Of a stretch of DNA of 64,000 nt, positions 7,369 through 16,936 are shown one piece after another. This stretch comes from Flavobacteriaceae bacterium EG-1 (GTDB lineage: Bacteria > Bacteroidota > Bacteroidia > Flavobacteriales > Flavobacteriaceae): NCBI RefSeq assembly GCF_009649685.1, contig NZ_WJPK01000002.1, positions 722,202-786,201 of the forward strand. Direction: 5' to 3'. Below the pieces are notes generated by a model. It made no database searches. It worked only from the letters and a program-made list of their open reading frames with translations, and had not been told where the DNA came from. Position numbers and translations under genes: made by a program. Positions within the stretch are counted from its first letter, which is position 1. Each line of letters begins with the position of its first letter.

Positions 7369-9879
7369 ATGAAAAAGCTATTTGTAGCCTACCTATTTTT
7401 TTCAGCGATTATACTTTCTGCTCAGTTTGAACAAAACAGCATGTTCACTGGAAACCCAATTTTAGCGAATCTTTCCTTCGAAGAAGGAAATTTGCCAAAT
7501 TCTTATGCTAAAATATTTAAGCCTGTTGAAGAAACATTTGAAGAAGCTGCCGCAAAAAACAATATAACCTATCGTACTTTTAGTGATTTACCCTCCACGC
7601 CAAATGGCTACTACGTAATATCTGGAACCTACAGTAAAGAACGTAATAGAGATAAAGCCCTTAAAAGACATAAGAAAAAAGGGTTTGCTCCCGGAGCCGT
7701 AAAAAATATAAAAAACAATCTTAACTATGTTTATCTAGAATATTATACCGATTGGAAAAAAGCTATTGAAGTTTGTACTAATAATTTTGACGGACGCTAT
7801 AAGAACGAAGTTTGGGTTATGCAAGTTAAGAACAGTGATCAACCTATAAACTTACCAGAAACTAACAAACCTAGTGCTTCTGAAATTTACCAATTAAGCA
7901 ACCCAGTGAACGATTTAGACTTAAATTATGAAGAGCCTGAACCTACTAACAAATTAAAAGAAACAGTTAATAAGAGTAAGCTAATACAAAAGGCAGATTT
8001 ATACTTTGATAAAATGTGGTACTCAGAAGCAGCGAAACTTTATGAAGAGGCCCTTTTAAAAGGTGAAAAAAATTATTCTTCAGATATAATTCAAAAAGCT
8101 GCAGATTCATATTATTACAATACCAATATGGAAAAAGCTTATGAATGGTATAATATCTTATATGACAATTATGGCAAAGAACTATCAGCTGATAACATGT
8201 TTAAATATGCTCATACCTTAAAAGGAACCGGTAAATACGGTCGTTCTAAACGACTTATGCGATTATATAATAAAAAAGTGAAAAATAATGCCTTAGAAAC
8301 TAATTCTGAGAGCCTTTCAATGCCGAATGAAATTGTACTAGATAACATCTTAGCCAGTACAAATGATCATATTGAAATTAAAAACTTAGATATTAATTCT
8401 CAATATTCAGATTTCTCACCAATGTTTCTTGATTCGTCTCAAGTAGTTTTCGCTTCTGCTAAAGACTCTTCTTTTTTACACACTAAAAAATATAAATGGA
8501 ACGACCAACCTTACTTAGATTTGTATGTTGCCAAACTAAACGAAGAATCGCAAGATTTAAAAGATGCCATTAAATTTTCTAAGAAAATAAATACTAAATA
8601 CCATGAAGCCTCAGTAGCATTTTCACCAGACAATAAAACAATGTATTTTACTCGAAACAATTTTGGCAAAAAGCTTAAAAGAGACAAATTCGGTGTAAAT
8701 AACCTTAAAATTTATCGGTCTACAAAGGTTGATACCGATTGGTCTAACGCAGAAGAATTACCCTTTGCAAGTGATGATTACTCAATAGGTCACCCGGCTT
8801 TAAGTCCTGATGGAAAACAGTTATATTTCATTTCAGACATGCCAGGAACAATGGGTTCTACAGATATATTTGTTGTGGACATATTGGAAAACAATAGTTT
8901 TTCGGAACCCAGAAATTTAGGGCCAGAAATAAATACTGACAAACGTGAAATGTTTCCATTCTTTAATGGCGAAAAACTATATTTCTCTTCTGATGGCCAC
9001 ACTGGTTTAGGAGGGCTAGATATTTTTGAAGCCTCATATGATTCAGAAGAGGGATTCTCTAAACCAGTTAATATTGGCCAACCTATTAATAGCAATAAAG
9101 ATGATTTTTCATATATAATAGATCGAGTATCTCAAAAAGGGTATTTTGCTTCTAATAGAGATGGTGGAAAAGGAGATGATGATATATATTCCTTTAAAAA
9201 TCTACTTTTAGAAGAAATCCCAACAAATATAAACGCAATTTCTGGCGTAGTAACCGAATTAATTACTGGAGATCTTATGCCAAAAGCTTTGGTTGAATTG
9301 TTGGATGAAAACAATGTTAAACTAAAGGAAATTGAAACTACTGATGATGGCAGTTTTATATTTGAAGATTTAGATAGTAACACAAAATATAATATTCGCG
9401 CAAATAAAAACCCATACTTTGAAAATGTTGCTACTGCAAAAACAAAGGAGAATGACACCATTAATGTTGACATTGCTTTAAAGCGCTTAGAAGAATTAAT
9501 AGCTGTTGAAGATGGAGTTAAAAAGCTTAAAACTGAAATGATTCATTTTGATTTCGATAAATCATTTATCCGAACAGATGCAGCAATAGAATTGGACAAA
9601 ATGGTAGCTGTAATGAATGAGTATCCCAATATGATCATTAAAATAGAATCACATACCGATTCTAGAGGTTCTCGTACTTACAATGAATACCTTTCTGATA
9701 GAAGAGCAAAATCTTCAAGAGACTATTTAATTAAAAAAGGTATCGCACCAGATAGAATAGAAAGCGCAATAGGGTATGGTGAATCTCGATTAATTAATGA
9801 ATGTGATGGCACTGTTCGATGTTCTGAACAAGCACATTATTTGAATAGACGATCAGAGTTTATAATTACTAAAATGTAA
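7369..9879 (+). CDS. SPOR-like/TPR/PD40/OmpA outer-membrane-associated protein
   Basis: The 836-residue protein has a signal peptide (MKKLFVAYLFFSAIILSAQ). An SPOR-like module at about residues 79-153 (NGYYVISGTY ... NYVYLEYYTDWKKA ... EVWVMQV) is followed by a TPR-like helical region near 205-290. PD40/WD40-type beta-propeller repeats then run from about 350 to 640 (FSPDNKTMYFTR, LSPDGKQLYFISD, GEKLYFSSDGHTGLGGLDIF). A carboxypeptidase-regulatory-like domain lies near 645-710 and an OmpA C-terminal peptidoglycan-binding domain near 720-836 (SHTDSRGSRTYNEYLSDRRA). The order TPR, propeller, CRD, OmpA is that of PorE-type T9SS envelope proteins, so a T9SS or envelope-scaffold role is plausible. 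The SPOR-like module matches those in the sprD-like protein at 31587-33668. Confidence 0.9.
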   Translation: MKKLFVAYLFFSAIILSAQFEQNSMFTGNPILANLSFEEGNLPNSYAKIFKPVEETFEEAAAKNNITYRTFSDLPSTPNGYYVISGTYSKERNRDKALKRHKKKGFAPGAVKNIKNNLNYVYLEYYTDWKKAIEVCTNNFDGRYKNEVWVMQVKNSDQPINLPETNKPSASEIYQLSNPVNDLDLNYEEPEPTNKLKETVNKSKLIQKADLYFDKMWYSEAAKLYEEALLKGEKNYSSDIIQKAADSYYYNTNMEKAYEWYNILYDNYGKELSADNMFKYAHTLKGTGKYGRSKRLMRLYNKKVKNNALETNSESLSMPNEIVLDNILASTNDHIEIKNLDINSQYSDFSPMFLDSSQVVFASAKDSSFLHTKKYKWNDQPYLDLYVAKLNEESQDLKDAIKFSKKINTKYHEASVAFSPDNKTMYFTRNNFGKKLKRDKFGVNNLKIYRSTKVDTDWSNAEELPFASDDYSIGHPALSPDGKQLYFISDMPGTMGSTDIFVVDILENNSFSEPRNLGPEINTDKREMFPFFNGEKLYFSSDGHTGLGGLDIFEASYDSEEGFSKPVNIGQPINSNKDDFSYIIDRVSQKGYFASNRDGGKGDDDIYSFKNLLLEEIPTNINAISGVVTELITGDLMPKALVELLDENNVKLKEIETTDDGSFIFEDLDSNTKYNIRANKNPYFENVATAKTKENDTINVDIALKRLEELIAVEDGVKKLKTEMIHFDFDKSFIRTDAAIELDKMVAVMNEYPNMIIKIESHTDSRGSRTYNEYLSDRRAKSSRDYLIKKGIAPDRIESAIGYGESRLINECDGTVRCSEQAHYLNRRSEFIITKM

Positions 9880-9906
9880 TTACAACAACATCAAATTTTA
9901 TCATCC

Positions 9907-9934
9907 AAAAAGACCGCAAAATAGCGGTCTTTTT
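9907..9934 (+). terminator. Rho-independent terminator after the OmpA-family gene
   Basis: AAAAGACCGC, loop AAAATA, then GCGGTCTTTT, 27 bp after the stop codon. The flanking A and T runs make it usable from both strands. Confidence 0.85.
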
Positions 9935-10230
9935 AAATAATACTGCTACTTATAAATGAATTACGCAACAATTATAAATAGCTTCACAACAAAGCCTGAC
10001 TGCTTTATACAGAAACCTAATATAATGGAGTTATACTTAAAAAAACTCCCAATGTCTTATCATGATGAATTCCTTACTTAACAATGATATTTATTTAGAG
10101 ACCTTAAAAGACCTAAGAAATTCCTTATTAAGTTCTTATGTGAAAGCATTTTTCTGGTTCACCTTACGAGATTCATAAAAGAATTATGAATTTTACTAAA
10201 TAGTAAAAAGTATTTGAATCAACCTAACCG
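9935..10230. other. Convergent intergenic spacer without a supported gene
   Basis: This 296-bp stretch lies between two terminators. It contains one short open frame (10065-10178, 37 codons) that I do not consider a gene because it has no recognisable features or ribosome-binding context. Nothing else stands out. Confidence 0.4.
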
Positions 10231-10262
10231 AAAAAGCCCTGACGTTTGTCGTCAGGGCTTTT
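10231..10262 (-). terminator. Rho-independent terminator of the DUF4837 operon
   Basis: AAAAGCCCTGAC, loop GTTTGTC, then GTCAGGGCTTTT. On the minus strand it lies 21 bp after the stop at 10284 and ends in a U-run. The 12-bp stem is perfect. Confidence 0.85.
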
Positions 10263-10283
10263 GGTTTTATATATAATAACATT

Positions 10284-11264
10284 CTAATCGAATTTTGCTG
10301 AACGAATAATTGCTTCCAATTCAAACATATAATCGCGCTTATTAGCCGATGGAGCAAAAGTAAAACCCTCTAAAACTAGCTTTCTATCATTTACTTTATC
10401 ATTTATTATATAAGAAACAAAAGGACCAGCCATAGGGTAGTTTTTAATATCCCAAATTCCTCTAACTTCCACAGCTTTTTTATCTCCTATTTCGGTAGCA
10501 AAAATATGTGGAGAAAATGCAGGATCACCTCGCATGTGTGTAATTTTTCCAGGCACATCTGGCCCTGGAATATAAACGGATCCTATAGAATCTCTTAATC
10601 GTATAATATCCTTGACAAATGTAGTATCGTTATTAAAACTATTACTAGGCAAGTCATAAGCAATAACATTCATTGTGCCTTTTGGTATTTGAGTTTCCAT
10701 CCACACAAAATTATCTTCTTGTTTTACTACTTTAAATGCTGCTGGGATAGATAAACTAACACCAAACTTATCCTTTAAAACCGTTTCTTTACTTAAAGAA
10801 CTTTTAAATCGAACTTGAGCTTCACTAATTTCAAGATTCTTAAAAGATGCGATAATCTCATTTGCTTTGTCATTTATATTTGCAATTATTTCGTCTTCTG
10901 TACGCCCCTTTATCACACCTACTTTCTGTGGCTTAGCATACAAATTGGTTTTAATATGTGCGAGGTTTAATGTGTCTTTTTCCACATAAAGAATAGCCCT
11001 CATATTGCGTATAGTTCCAGTAAAAACTGAAGGAGGCACATGGTTAATTGTAAAAATTGGTTCATCTAGGGTTAACCCAACTGCAGGAGCCGCAAAATGT
11101 TCCCGTATTTTATCTCCAACTTTACCTTGCCAAAGTTGATTATCTACCACTATTGCAATGGCATTTATCCCTCCTATGGATTGCGGTAAATAAGTTTGTT
11201 TTTTACCTTCTTTGCATGATACTATAATTGCAAAAAATAAAATGAATATTCCAAGTTTTCTCAT
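10284..11264 (-). CDS. DUF4837-family lipoprotein
   Basis: The 326-residue protein begins with a lipoprotein signal (MRKLGIFILFFAIIVSC, lipidation at Cys17). The body contains YLPQSIGGINAIAIVVDNQLWQG and GDPAFSPHIFATEIGDKKAVEVRGIWD, which I recognise as the Bacteroidota DUF4837 family. Its function is not established. It follows the LysM transglycosylase gene by 115 bp and probably shares its transcript with the terminator at 10231-10262, so an envelope or peptidoglycan-linked role is likely by association only. It is anchored in a membrane by its lipid. Confidence 0.85.
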   Translation of the reverse strand: MRKLGIFILFFAIIVSCKEGKKQTYLPQSIGGINAIAIVVDNQLWQGKVGDKIREHFAAPAVGLTLDEPIFTINHVPPSVFTGTIRNMRAILYVEKDTLNLAHIKTNLYAKPQKVGVIKGRTEDEIIANINDKANEIIASFKNLEISEAQVRFKSSLSKETVLKDKFGVSLSIPAAFKVVKQEDNFVWMETQIPKGTMNVIAYDLPSNSFNNDTTFVKDIIRLRDSIGSVYIPGPDVPGKITHMRGDPAFSPHIFATEIGDKKAVEVRGIWDIKNYPMAGPFVSYIINDKVNDRKLVLEGFTFAPSANKRDYMFELEAIIRSAKFD

Positions 11265-11379
11265 GTGTATCTTTTTGGATGGTTTAGATTGATTCTTAAG
11301 CTAATGAAATATAAAACCCTTTACCACAAAAATAGTTCCAAGATACAATTAAGGACAATTTAATTTTTGCTCCTCTTAT

Positions 11380-13065
11380 TTATGATGGACACTCACAGAG
11401 TTTTAGTTTGGTGCCAGGCTTTAGCTTACTACTATTTAACTTATTCCATTTTTTTAAGTTATCAATGGATACACCTGGGTACAATCGAGAAATTGTCCAT
11501 AAAGAATCTCCGGATTTCACTGTATGCGTTTTGGCACCAGCAGGAATTTTCACATTTGAAGTTGTACTTCTATCTTTATTATTAGCAACACTAGGACCAC
11601 TATTGCGAGGATAAATTGTAAGACGTTGACCAATACTCAAATTATTACTTCGCAAACCATTCCACTGTTTTAACTGACTAACTCGAACTCCGTATCGTTC
11701 AGCAATTTTTCCTAAAAAATCACCACTTCTTACTCTATAACGTATGCGATTAGCCTCAGCTTGTTTTACCAATTTAGGTAAAGGACTTTCTTTACTTGCT
11801 AACTCTTTTTTAACGTGAGCATAAATTTGCTCTTCATTATTAACAAATTTTCCCATTGCTTTTTTAGGTAGGCGCAACGCATAATTCTTTCCTTCGATAT
11901 ATGGAATTACCTTTAATTTATAGGAAGGATTAAGCACCATTAATTCCTCTTCACTTACACCTACTAACTCAGAAATTTGCTGAAAAGTTATTAAACTTTT
12001 TACATGTACTGTATCAGTTTCAAAATATGGTCGGTCTGCTCTTTTACCTTTTAGCTCGTGCTCATCGGCATATTCAAAAATGTACATCGTAGCTAAAAAT
12101 GCAGGAACATAACCGGCTGTCTCACGAGGTAAATTACGTCTGATATTCCAATAATTTCGATGACCACCAGACCTTCTAATTGCTTTGTTTACATTACCCG
12201 GACCAGAATTATATGCTGCAAGTGCTAAATCCCAATCGCCGAAAATTCGATATAATTTTGACAAAAACTGTGCTGATGCTTTAGTAGATTTTATTGGGTC
12301 GCTTCGCTCATCAACATAACTCGTTACGTCTAATTTGTATTCTTTACCCGTACCATACATAAATTGCCAAAGCCCGGTAGCACCTACACGTGACCTTGCC
12401 TTGGGATTTAAAGCCGACTCCACAATAGAAAGATATTTCATTTCTAAAGGAATATCATGACGGTCAAATTCTTCTTCAAATAGTGGAAAATAAAATTGAC
12501 TAATGGTTAGCATGCGCTCCATCAGCCCTCGTTTACGAGTTAAAAAAGATTTAATAATATTTTCTAATGATTTATTATAAACTACATTAAATGGAGTTTT
12601 TTCATTTAACTTTTGAAGTCGAGCTTTTAATGAGTCCGTTGGCAAATCGTAAACATAAAGCTCTTCTTCTGTTGCTACAGGATTACCATCTATTGTTTTA
12701 GACGCACTTATACTAACAACCTCCTCTTGCATTTCATCAAAAAGTCCATTAGCTTCATATAATTCACGCATCCAAAGACTATCATATAAAGCCGCTAGAG
12801 CATTATCCTTTAGGTCATACTTACTCCTACTCGAATCTTTAGCTAATACAAATGGTGTTTCTTGATCTGATTCTGCATCCATTAAATCCATTTGTTCAAC
12901 ATTCTGCATATCAATCGCAAGTGTATCTAAAACAGTATCTTTTGCCACATTCAACTTTTCAGACAAATCTTTAGTTGCCGTAGAATCTTGCTCTTGAGCA
13001 TTAATACTACAGCACAAAATAAAAAGAGAAAATAGCGCTAATAAACCTTTTGTTTTAATAACCAT
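11380..13065 (-). CDS. MltD-like lytic transglycosylase with LysM domains
   Basis: The enzyme cleaves peptidoglycan glycan strands in the periplasm. The 561-residue protein has a signal peptide (first 23 residues) and a disordered region. The lytic transglycosylase domain lies at about residues 195-310, with catalytic Glu216 in VESALNP, the RVGATGLWQFM motif and AAYNSGPGNV. At the C-terminus there are two clear LysM modules, near 443-487 (RYRVRSGDFLGKIAERYGV) and 512-558 (KTHTVKSGDSLWTISRLY). A degenerate third module may lie before them. All catalytic signatures are present. It lies between pgk and the DUF4837 lipoprotein gene on the same strand. Confidence 0.93.
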   Translation of the reverse strand: MVIKTKGLLALFSLFILCCSINAQEQDSTATKDLSEKLNVAKDTVLDTLAIDMQNVEQMDLMDAESDQETPFVLAKDSSRSKYDLKDNALAALYDSLWMRELYEANGLFDEMQEEVVSISASKTIDGNPVATEEELYVYDLPTDSLKARLQKLNEKTPFNVVYNKSLENIIKSFLTRKRGLMERMLTISQFYFPLFEEEFDRHDIPLEMKYLSIVESALNPKARSRVGATGLWQFMYGTGKEYKLDVTSYVDERSDPIKSTKASAQFLSKLYRIFGDWDLALAAYNSGPGNVNKAIRRSGGHRNYWNIRRNLPRETAGYVPAFLATMYIFEYADEHELKGKRADRPYFETDTVHVKSLITFQQISELVGVSEEELMVLNPSYKLKVIPYIEGKNYALRLPKKAMGKFVNNEEQIYAHVKKELASKESPLPKLVKQAEANRIRYRVRSGDFLGKIAERYGVRVSQLKQWNGLRSNNLSIGQRLTIYPRNSGPSVANNKDRSTTSNVKIPAGAKTHTVKSGDSLWTISRLYPGVSIDNLKKWNKLNSSKLKPGTKLKLCECPS

Positions 13066-13175
13066 TTAATGTTCAATGTTTTTTGGAAGAAATGAGAATG
13101 TCCTTCATTCTAAACAAATCAAAAAAAATCTGCACGGATAAAGAACAATTAGTCTTATAAATAGTAACGTTCTAA

Positions 13176-14366
13176 TTACTCGACAATTGCTGCTATTCCA
13201 GGTAATGTTTTGCCTTCTAAACTTTCTAGCATAGCTCCTCCACCTGTTGAAACATAACTAACTTTATCTTGAAAACCAAATTGTTTTACTGCTGCTACTG
13301 AATCTCCTCCTCCAACTAATGAAAATGCACCATTAGCTGTAGCTTCTATGATAGAATTACCTACTGAAATTGTGCCCTTTGCAAAATTTTCCATTTCAAA
13401 AACACCCACTGGGCCATTCCAAAGAATTGTTTTTGATTGTTTTATAACTTCTTTAAAGATAGCTAAAGTTCTTGGACCAGCATCTAAACCTTGCCAGCCG
13501 TCTGGTATTTTATCGACGTCTACAACTTGTGTTTTGGCATTATTATTAAAATCATCTGCGGCTATTACATCTACTGGAATATGCACCTGAACACCTTTGG
13601 CTTCAGCTTGTTTTAATATTTCTAAAGCCAATTCCATTTTGTCATCTTCACAAATAGAATCTCCTACTTTTCCTCCTTTTGCTTTTACAAAAGTATATGT
13701 CATTCCACCACCAACTATTAAGTGGTCTACTTTATCTAATATGTTCTCAATAATGGTGATTTTTGAAGAAACCTTAGCACCTCCTAAAATTGCCAAAACC
13801 GGTTTCTCTCCACTTGCCATTACCTTATCTATTGCGTCTATTTCTTTAGCCAACAATTGACCAAAACATTTGTGACCTTCAAAGTATTGAGCTACAATCG
13901 TGGTTGAGGCATGTGCACGGTGTGCAGTACCAAAAGCGTCATTGATGTATATATCACCTAACTTTGATAATTTCTTTGCAAACTCTTGATCTCCTGAAGT
14001 TTCTTCAGAATAATATCTTAGGTTTTCTAGCAATAACACCTCACCTGGCTTTAATGCGCTTGCAGCATTCTCGGCGATTTCACCAACACAATCTTCAACA
14101 AATTTTACTTGTACACCAATAATTTCAGAAACCTTATCAGCAATGTGTTTTAATGACATATTAGGATTTCTTTCTCCTTTTGGTCTTCCCAAATGACTCA
14201 TTAACACTGCTGAACCACCATCTTCAAGCACCTTAATTATTGTAGGTTTAGCCGCCTCAATTCTGTTGGTATCTGTAACATTAAAGTTCGCATCTAATGG
14301 TACATTAAAATCAACTCTTATTAGTGCTTTCTTATTCTCGAAATTAAAATCATTTAGGGTCTTCAT
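13176..14366 (-). CDS. pgk: Phosphoglycerate kinase
   Basis: The glycolytic enzyme transfers phosphate from 1,3-bisphosphoglycerate to ADP in the cytoplasm. I chose the ATG at 14366 ([17 protein letters not shown]), which gives 396 residues, the usual length. The frame is open 27 bp further, but that stretch is not conserved-looking. Visible family motifs are the substrate loop [42 protein letters not shown] and the nucleotide loop [16 protein letters not shown] -7 box lies 25 bp before the start. It is divergent from holB and lies 110 bp upstream of the transglycosylase gene. Confidence 0.97.
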   Translation of the reverse strand: MKTLNDFNFENKKALIRVDFNVPLDANFNVTDTNRIEAAKPTIIKVLEDGGSAVLMSHLGRPKGERNPNMSLKHIADKVSEIIGVQVKFVEDCVGEIAENAASALKPGEVLLLENLRYYSEETSGDQEFAKKLSKLGDIYINDAFGTAHRAHASTTIVAQYFEGHKCFGQLLAKEIDAIDKVMASGEKPVLAILGGAKVSSKITIIENILDKVDHLIVGGGMTYTFVKAKGGKVGDSICEDDKMELALEILKQAEAKGVQVHIPVDVIAADDFNNNAKTQVVDVDKIPDGWQGLDAGPRTLAIFKEVIKQSKTILWNGPVGVFEMENFAKGTISVGNSIIEATANGAFSLVGGGDSVAAVKQFGFQDKVSYVSTGGGAMLESLEGKTLPGIAAIVE

Positions 14367-14390
14367 TGATAATCTGTTTTTTAAGAAGAA

Positions 14391-14398
14391 CAAATGTA
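14391..14398 (-). promoter_or_regulatory. -7 box of pgk
   Basis: The minus strand reads TACATTTG, an exact match to TAnnTTTG, ending 24 bp before the pgk ATG. No good -33 TTG was found. Confidence 0.5.
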
Positions 14399-14464
14399 AA
14401 GATTTATGCTCTTACATCGCTTTATGACTGGTTATTTTCTTAAAATAGGTTCAATTAATTCAAC

Positions 14465-14472
14465 TATATTTG
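14465..14472 (+). promoter_or_regulatory. -7 box of holB
   Basis: TATATTTG matches the Bacteroidota -7 consensus exactly. It ends only 4 bp before the holB ATG at 14477, so a transcript from it would be leaderless or nearly so. Confidence 0.5.
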
Positions 14473-14476
14473 ACCC

Positions 14477-15652
14477 ATGCGCTTCTCAGAAATTTTAGGT
14501 CTAAATCATATTAAAAATCACTTGTCTTCTAGTGCTGACGCTGGAAGAATATCTCATGCCCAATTATTTATTGGTCCGGAAGGAAGCGGCACTTTACCAA
14601 TGGCTCTTGCTTATGCTCAATATATAATTTGTGGTAATAGTAATGGAGAAAACACTGTAGGTGATAGTAGTTGCAATCTTAAATGTAATTCATACACCCA
14701 CCCAGACATGCATTTTGCATTTCCGGTAACGAATTCAGATAAAATTAAAAGTCATGCTGTGAGTGACCATTATATTTCTGAATGGCGACAATTTATATTA
14801 GAACAACCTTACGGAAATCTTTTTGACTGGTACCGCTTTATTGGCATAGAAAAAAAACAGGGTCAAATAGGAGTAGATGAAGCACAAGACATCGTTAAAA
14901 AATTAGCTTTAAAGTCTTATGAAGGCGGATTTAAGGTTATGCTAATTTGGATGGCCGATAAAATGAATATAGCAGCAGCTAACAAGTTATTAAAGTTAAT
15001 TGAAGAACCTCCAGAAAAAACTGTATTCATATTAATTGCTGAAGATGAAGAACAAATAATTCAAACTATAAAATCACGTTGTCAATTACTTCACTTTCCA
15101 CCTTTATCTGAAGAAGCAATAGCAAATGCACTTGTTGAAAAAGGAATTCAAAAGCAGGAAGCTATGCGAATTGCACATGAAGCTAATGGAAATTTCAACA
15201 AAGCTCTTGACATACTCAATAATGATTCCGAAGATTTAATTTTTGAAAAATGGTTTGTACAATGGGTTCGAAGTGCTTTTAAAGCTAAGGGTAATAAGGC
15301 CGCTATCCACGATTTAATATCGTGGAGCGAAGAGGTTGCCAAACAAGGAAGAGAAACCCAAAAGAACTTTTTGAATTATTGTCTTTCAGTAATGCGCCAA
15401 GCATTACTTATTAATTATGGAGCTAACGAATTAGCTTACATGAAAATTAATGTTAACAATTTTCACCTCGATAAATTCGCACCATTTATACATGAGAATA
15501 ATATCTTAGCTATTACTGAAGAACTCGAAAAAGCAATTTATCATATCGAGCGGAATGGTAATGGAAAAATCATTCTCATGGATCTTTCAATTAAACTTAC
15601 TCGCTTACTACACAAAGCACCAAACAACAATAATGTTGCGATAAAATCTTAA
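14477..15652 (+). CDS. holB: DNA polymerase III subunit delta'
   Basis: This is the clamp-loader subunit delta', 391 residues. The N-terminus (FSEILGLNHIKNHL) is followed by a degenerate P-loop (GPEGSGTLPMA, lacking the Lys of a true Walker A motif), as expected for the non-hydrolysing delta' subunit. A cysteine cluster (C52 ... C67, C71 region, CGNSNGEN ... SSCNLKCNSYTHPDMHF) fits the AAA+ clamp-loader zinc module. The sensor region KLLKLIEEPPEKTVFILIAE and SRCQLLHF motif are standard. It is divergent from pgk and followed after 4 bp by a DoxX-like gene, so these two are probably one transcript. Confidence 0.93.
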   Translation: MRFSEILGLNHIKNHLSSSADAGRISHAQLFIGPEGSGTLPMALAYAQYIICGNSNGENTVGDSSCNLKCNSYTHPDMHFAFPVTNSDKIKSHAVSDHYISEWRQFILEQPYGNLFDWYRFIGIEKKQGQIGVDEAQDIVKKLALKSYEGGFKVMLIWMADKMNIAAANKLLKLIEEPPEKTVFILIAEDEEQIIQTIKSRCQLLHFPPLSEEAIANALVEKGIQKQEAMRIAHEANGNFNKALDILNNDSEDLIFEKWFVQWVRSAFKAKGNKAAIHDLISWSEEVAKQGRETQKNFLNYCLSVMRQALLINYGANELAYMKINVNNFHLDKFAPFIHENNILAITEELEKAIYHIERNGNGKIILMDLSIKLTRLLHKAPNNNNVAIKS

Positions 15653-15656
15653 GTTT

Positions 15657-16055
15657 ATGAATCAACTAATGAATTTCCCTGCAGAATTAATTTTACTTGT
15701 GTTCGCAATTATTACATTTTTGCAAAGTGGTATAGATAAAATTTTAGATTGGAATGGAAACCTTTCATGGTTAAAAGGTCATTTTAGCCAAAGTCCATTT
15801 AAAAATATTGTGCCAATACTTTTAACTATTATTACCACAATTGAATTAGTTGCCGCTAGCCTTTGTTTAATTGGCATTGTTCAACTTATTAATAATGGTA
15901 GCAAAACAATTGCATTATACGGGGCGGTTACTTCATGTATAACATTGCTTATGTTGTTGTTTGGTCAACGTATTGCTAAAGACTATGTAGGAGCACAGAC
16001 AATTGTTACTTATTTAATCCCTACAGTTTTTCTAGTTTTCCTTTTACAATCCTGA
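15657..16055 (+). CDS. DoxX-like integral membrane protein
   Basis: The 132-residue protein has four predicted membrane helices and the DoxX-family feature FLQSGIDKILDWNGN in its first loop. The rest is hydrophobic with LCLIGIVQLI and FLVFLLQS. The biochemical function of such proteins is mostly unknown. Some are linked to quinones or redox balance. It begins 4 bp after holB, so it is likely to be read from the same transcript. The start at 15657 is the first of two close Met codons (MNQLMNFP), and the second is possible. Confidence 0.8.
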   Translation: MNQLMNFPAELILLVFAIITFLQSGIDKILDWNGNLSWLKGHFSQSPFKNIVPILLTIITTIELVAASLCLIGIVQLINNGSKTIALYGAVTSCITLLMLLFGQRIAKDYVGAQTIVTYLIPTVFLVFLLQS

Positions 16056-16081
16056 TAGTTTAAAATCGCTCCTTTTAAAAT

Positions 16082-16110
16082 AAAAAACCCCGACTAAAAA
16101 GTCAGGGTTT
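16082..16110 (-). terminator. Rho-independent terminator of the ompH-like gene
   Basis: On the minus strand AAACCCTGACT, loop TTTT and AGTCGGGGTTT form a stem with one G-U pair, followed by a U-run. On the plus strand the same position would be a C-A mismatch and the T-run is weaker. I therefore assign it mainly to the minus-strand gene ending at 16131. Confidence 0.75.
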
Positions 16111-16130
16111 AAATTAAGAGATCTTATTCT

Positions 16131-16637
16131 CTATTTTTTGTATTTATCATTTAGTAGTTTAACAACTTCATCAGTTACATCGTTAGTATCTGTACCATAC
16201 AAAACGCTTCCACCATCTCCTCCACCTAAGATGTACGTATACCCTTTTGATTTACCATAGGATTTAATTTCGGCTTTAACAGTGCTTATTATACTATCAA
16301 GAATGGTTTGATTAGCTGCCTGTGCTTGTTGTGCTTCTTGTTGTAATTGTTGTCCTAAAAACTGACCCTTTTGTTGTAATGCACCATACTCTTCTTGGGC
16401 CTTTTTTTGAGACATTTTCTGAGAATTAGTTTGAAATGCTTGCATCTCAATTTGGTATGCCTGAGACATACTATCTCTTTTTTTAGTCAATAATTCTTCA
16501 TCTGCCTTAAATTTAGCATCAGCATCTATTTTTTCTTGATATTCATCCATCAATCGAACATTATCTACATAAGCAATTTTATTTTGCTCACATGATGCAA
16601 ACAAAACTAGAGCTAGAATTAACACTACATTTTTCAT
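16131..16637 (-). CDS. OmpH/Skp-like lipoprotein
   Basis: The 168-residue protein has a lipoprotein signal (MKNVVLILALVLFASC, lipid at Cys16), then an OmpH/Skp-type sequence. It starts KIAYVDNVRLMDEY, continues with a long Gln/Lys/Ala-rich coiled coil (about residues 35-115), and ends KSYGKSKGYTYILGGGDGGSVLYGTDTNDVTDEVVKLLN in the family's C-terminal motif. Skp is a soluble periplasmic chaperone for outer-membrane proteins. The lipid anchor here is a variant I have seen in Bacteroidota annotations. It has its own terminator and no close upstream neighbour, so it is probably monocistronic. Confidence 0.88.
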   Translation of the reverse strand: MKNVVLILALVLFASCEQNKIAYVDNVRLMDEYQEKIDADAKFKADEELLTKKRDSMSQAYQIEMQAFQTNSQKMSQKKAQEEYGALQQKGQFLGQQLQQEAQQAQAANQTILDSIISTVKAEIKSYGKSKGYTYILGGGDGGSVLYGTDTNDVTDEVVKLLNDKYKK

Positions 16638-16936
16638 ATACTTAATTTAATTTGTCTTTTCTATCTGAATAGAAATCTTTTATTTATTATTACAAGGCCA
16701 ATTTTTTAGCAGCGCTAAAATAGGAAAGCTTTTTGAATACATGAGAAACTTGTTTGACTAATTTAAAAATGACAAAAGATAGTCATAGATAATAACAATT
16801 GATAATGATTGTTTTAATAAGTTGTGTTTATTAAAAACAACTTGCTAAAACGCGGTTAAATTCAATAATATTTTTGTCGAAATATTAGTTATCATCTAAA
16901 TAGACGAAAATGCAGCAAATCGTTTTAAAATGCGAA
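16638..16936. other. Intergenic spacer upstream of the ompH-like gene
   Basis: This 299-bp, A+T-rich stretch contains no gene I can support. It must hold the promoter of the ompH-like gene, but I found no exact TAnnTTTG box on the minus strand. No clear terminator follows the methyltransferase gene that ends at 16937. Confidence 0.35.

Noticed and set aside
10065-10178. Open frame of 37 codons between two terminators
   Set aside because: No conserved features, no promoter box, and it lies in a spacer between convergent terminators.
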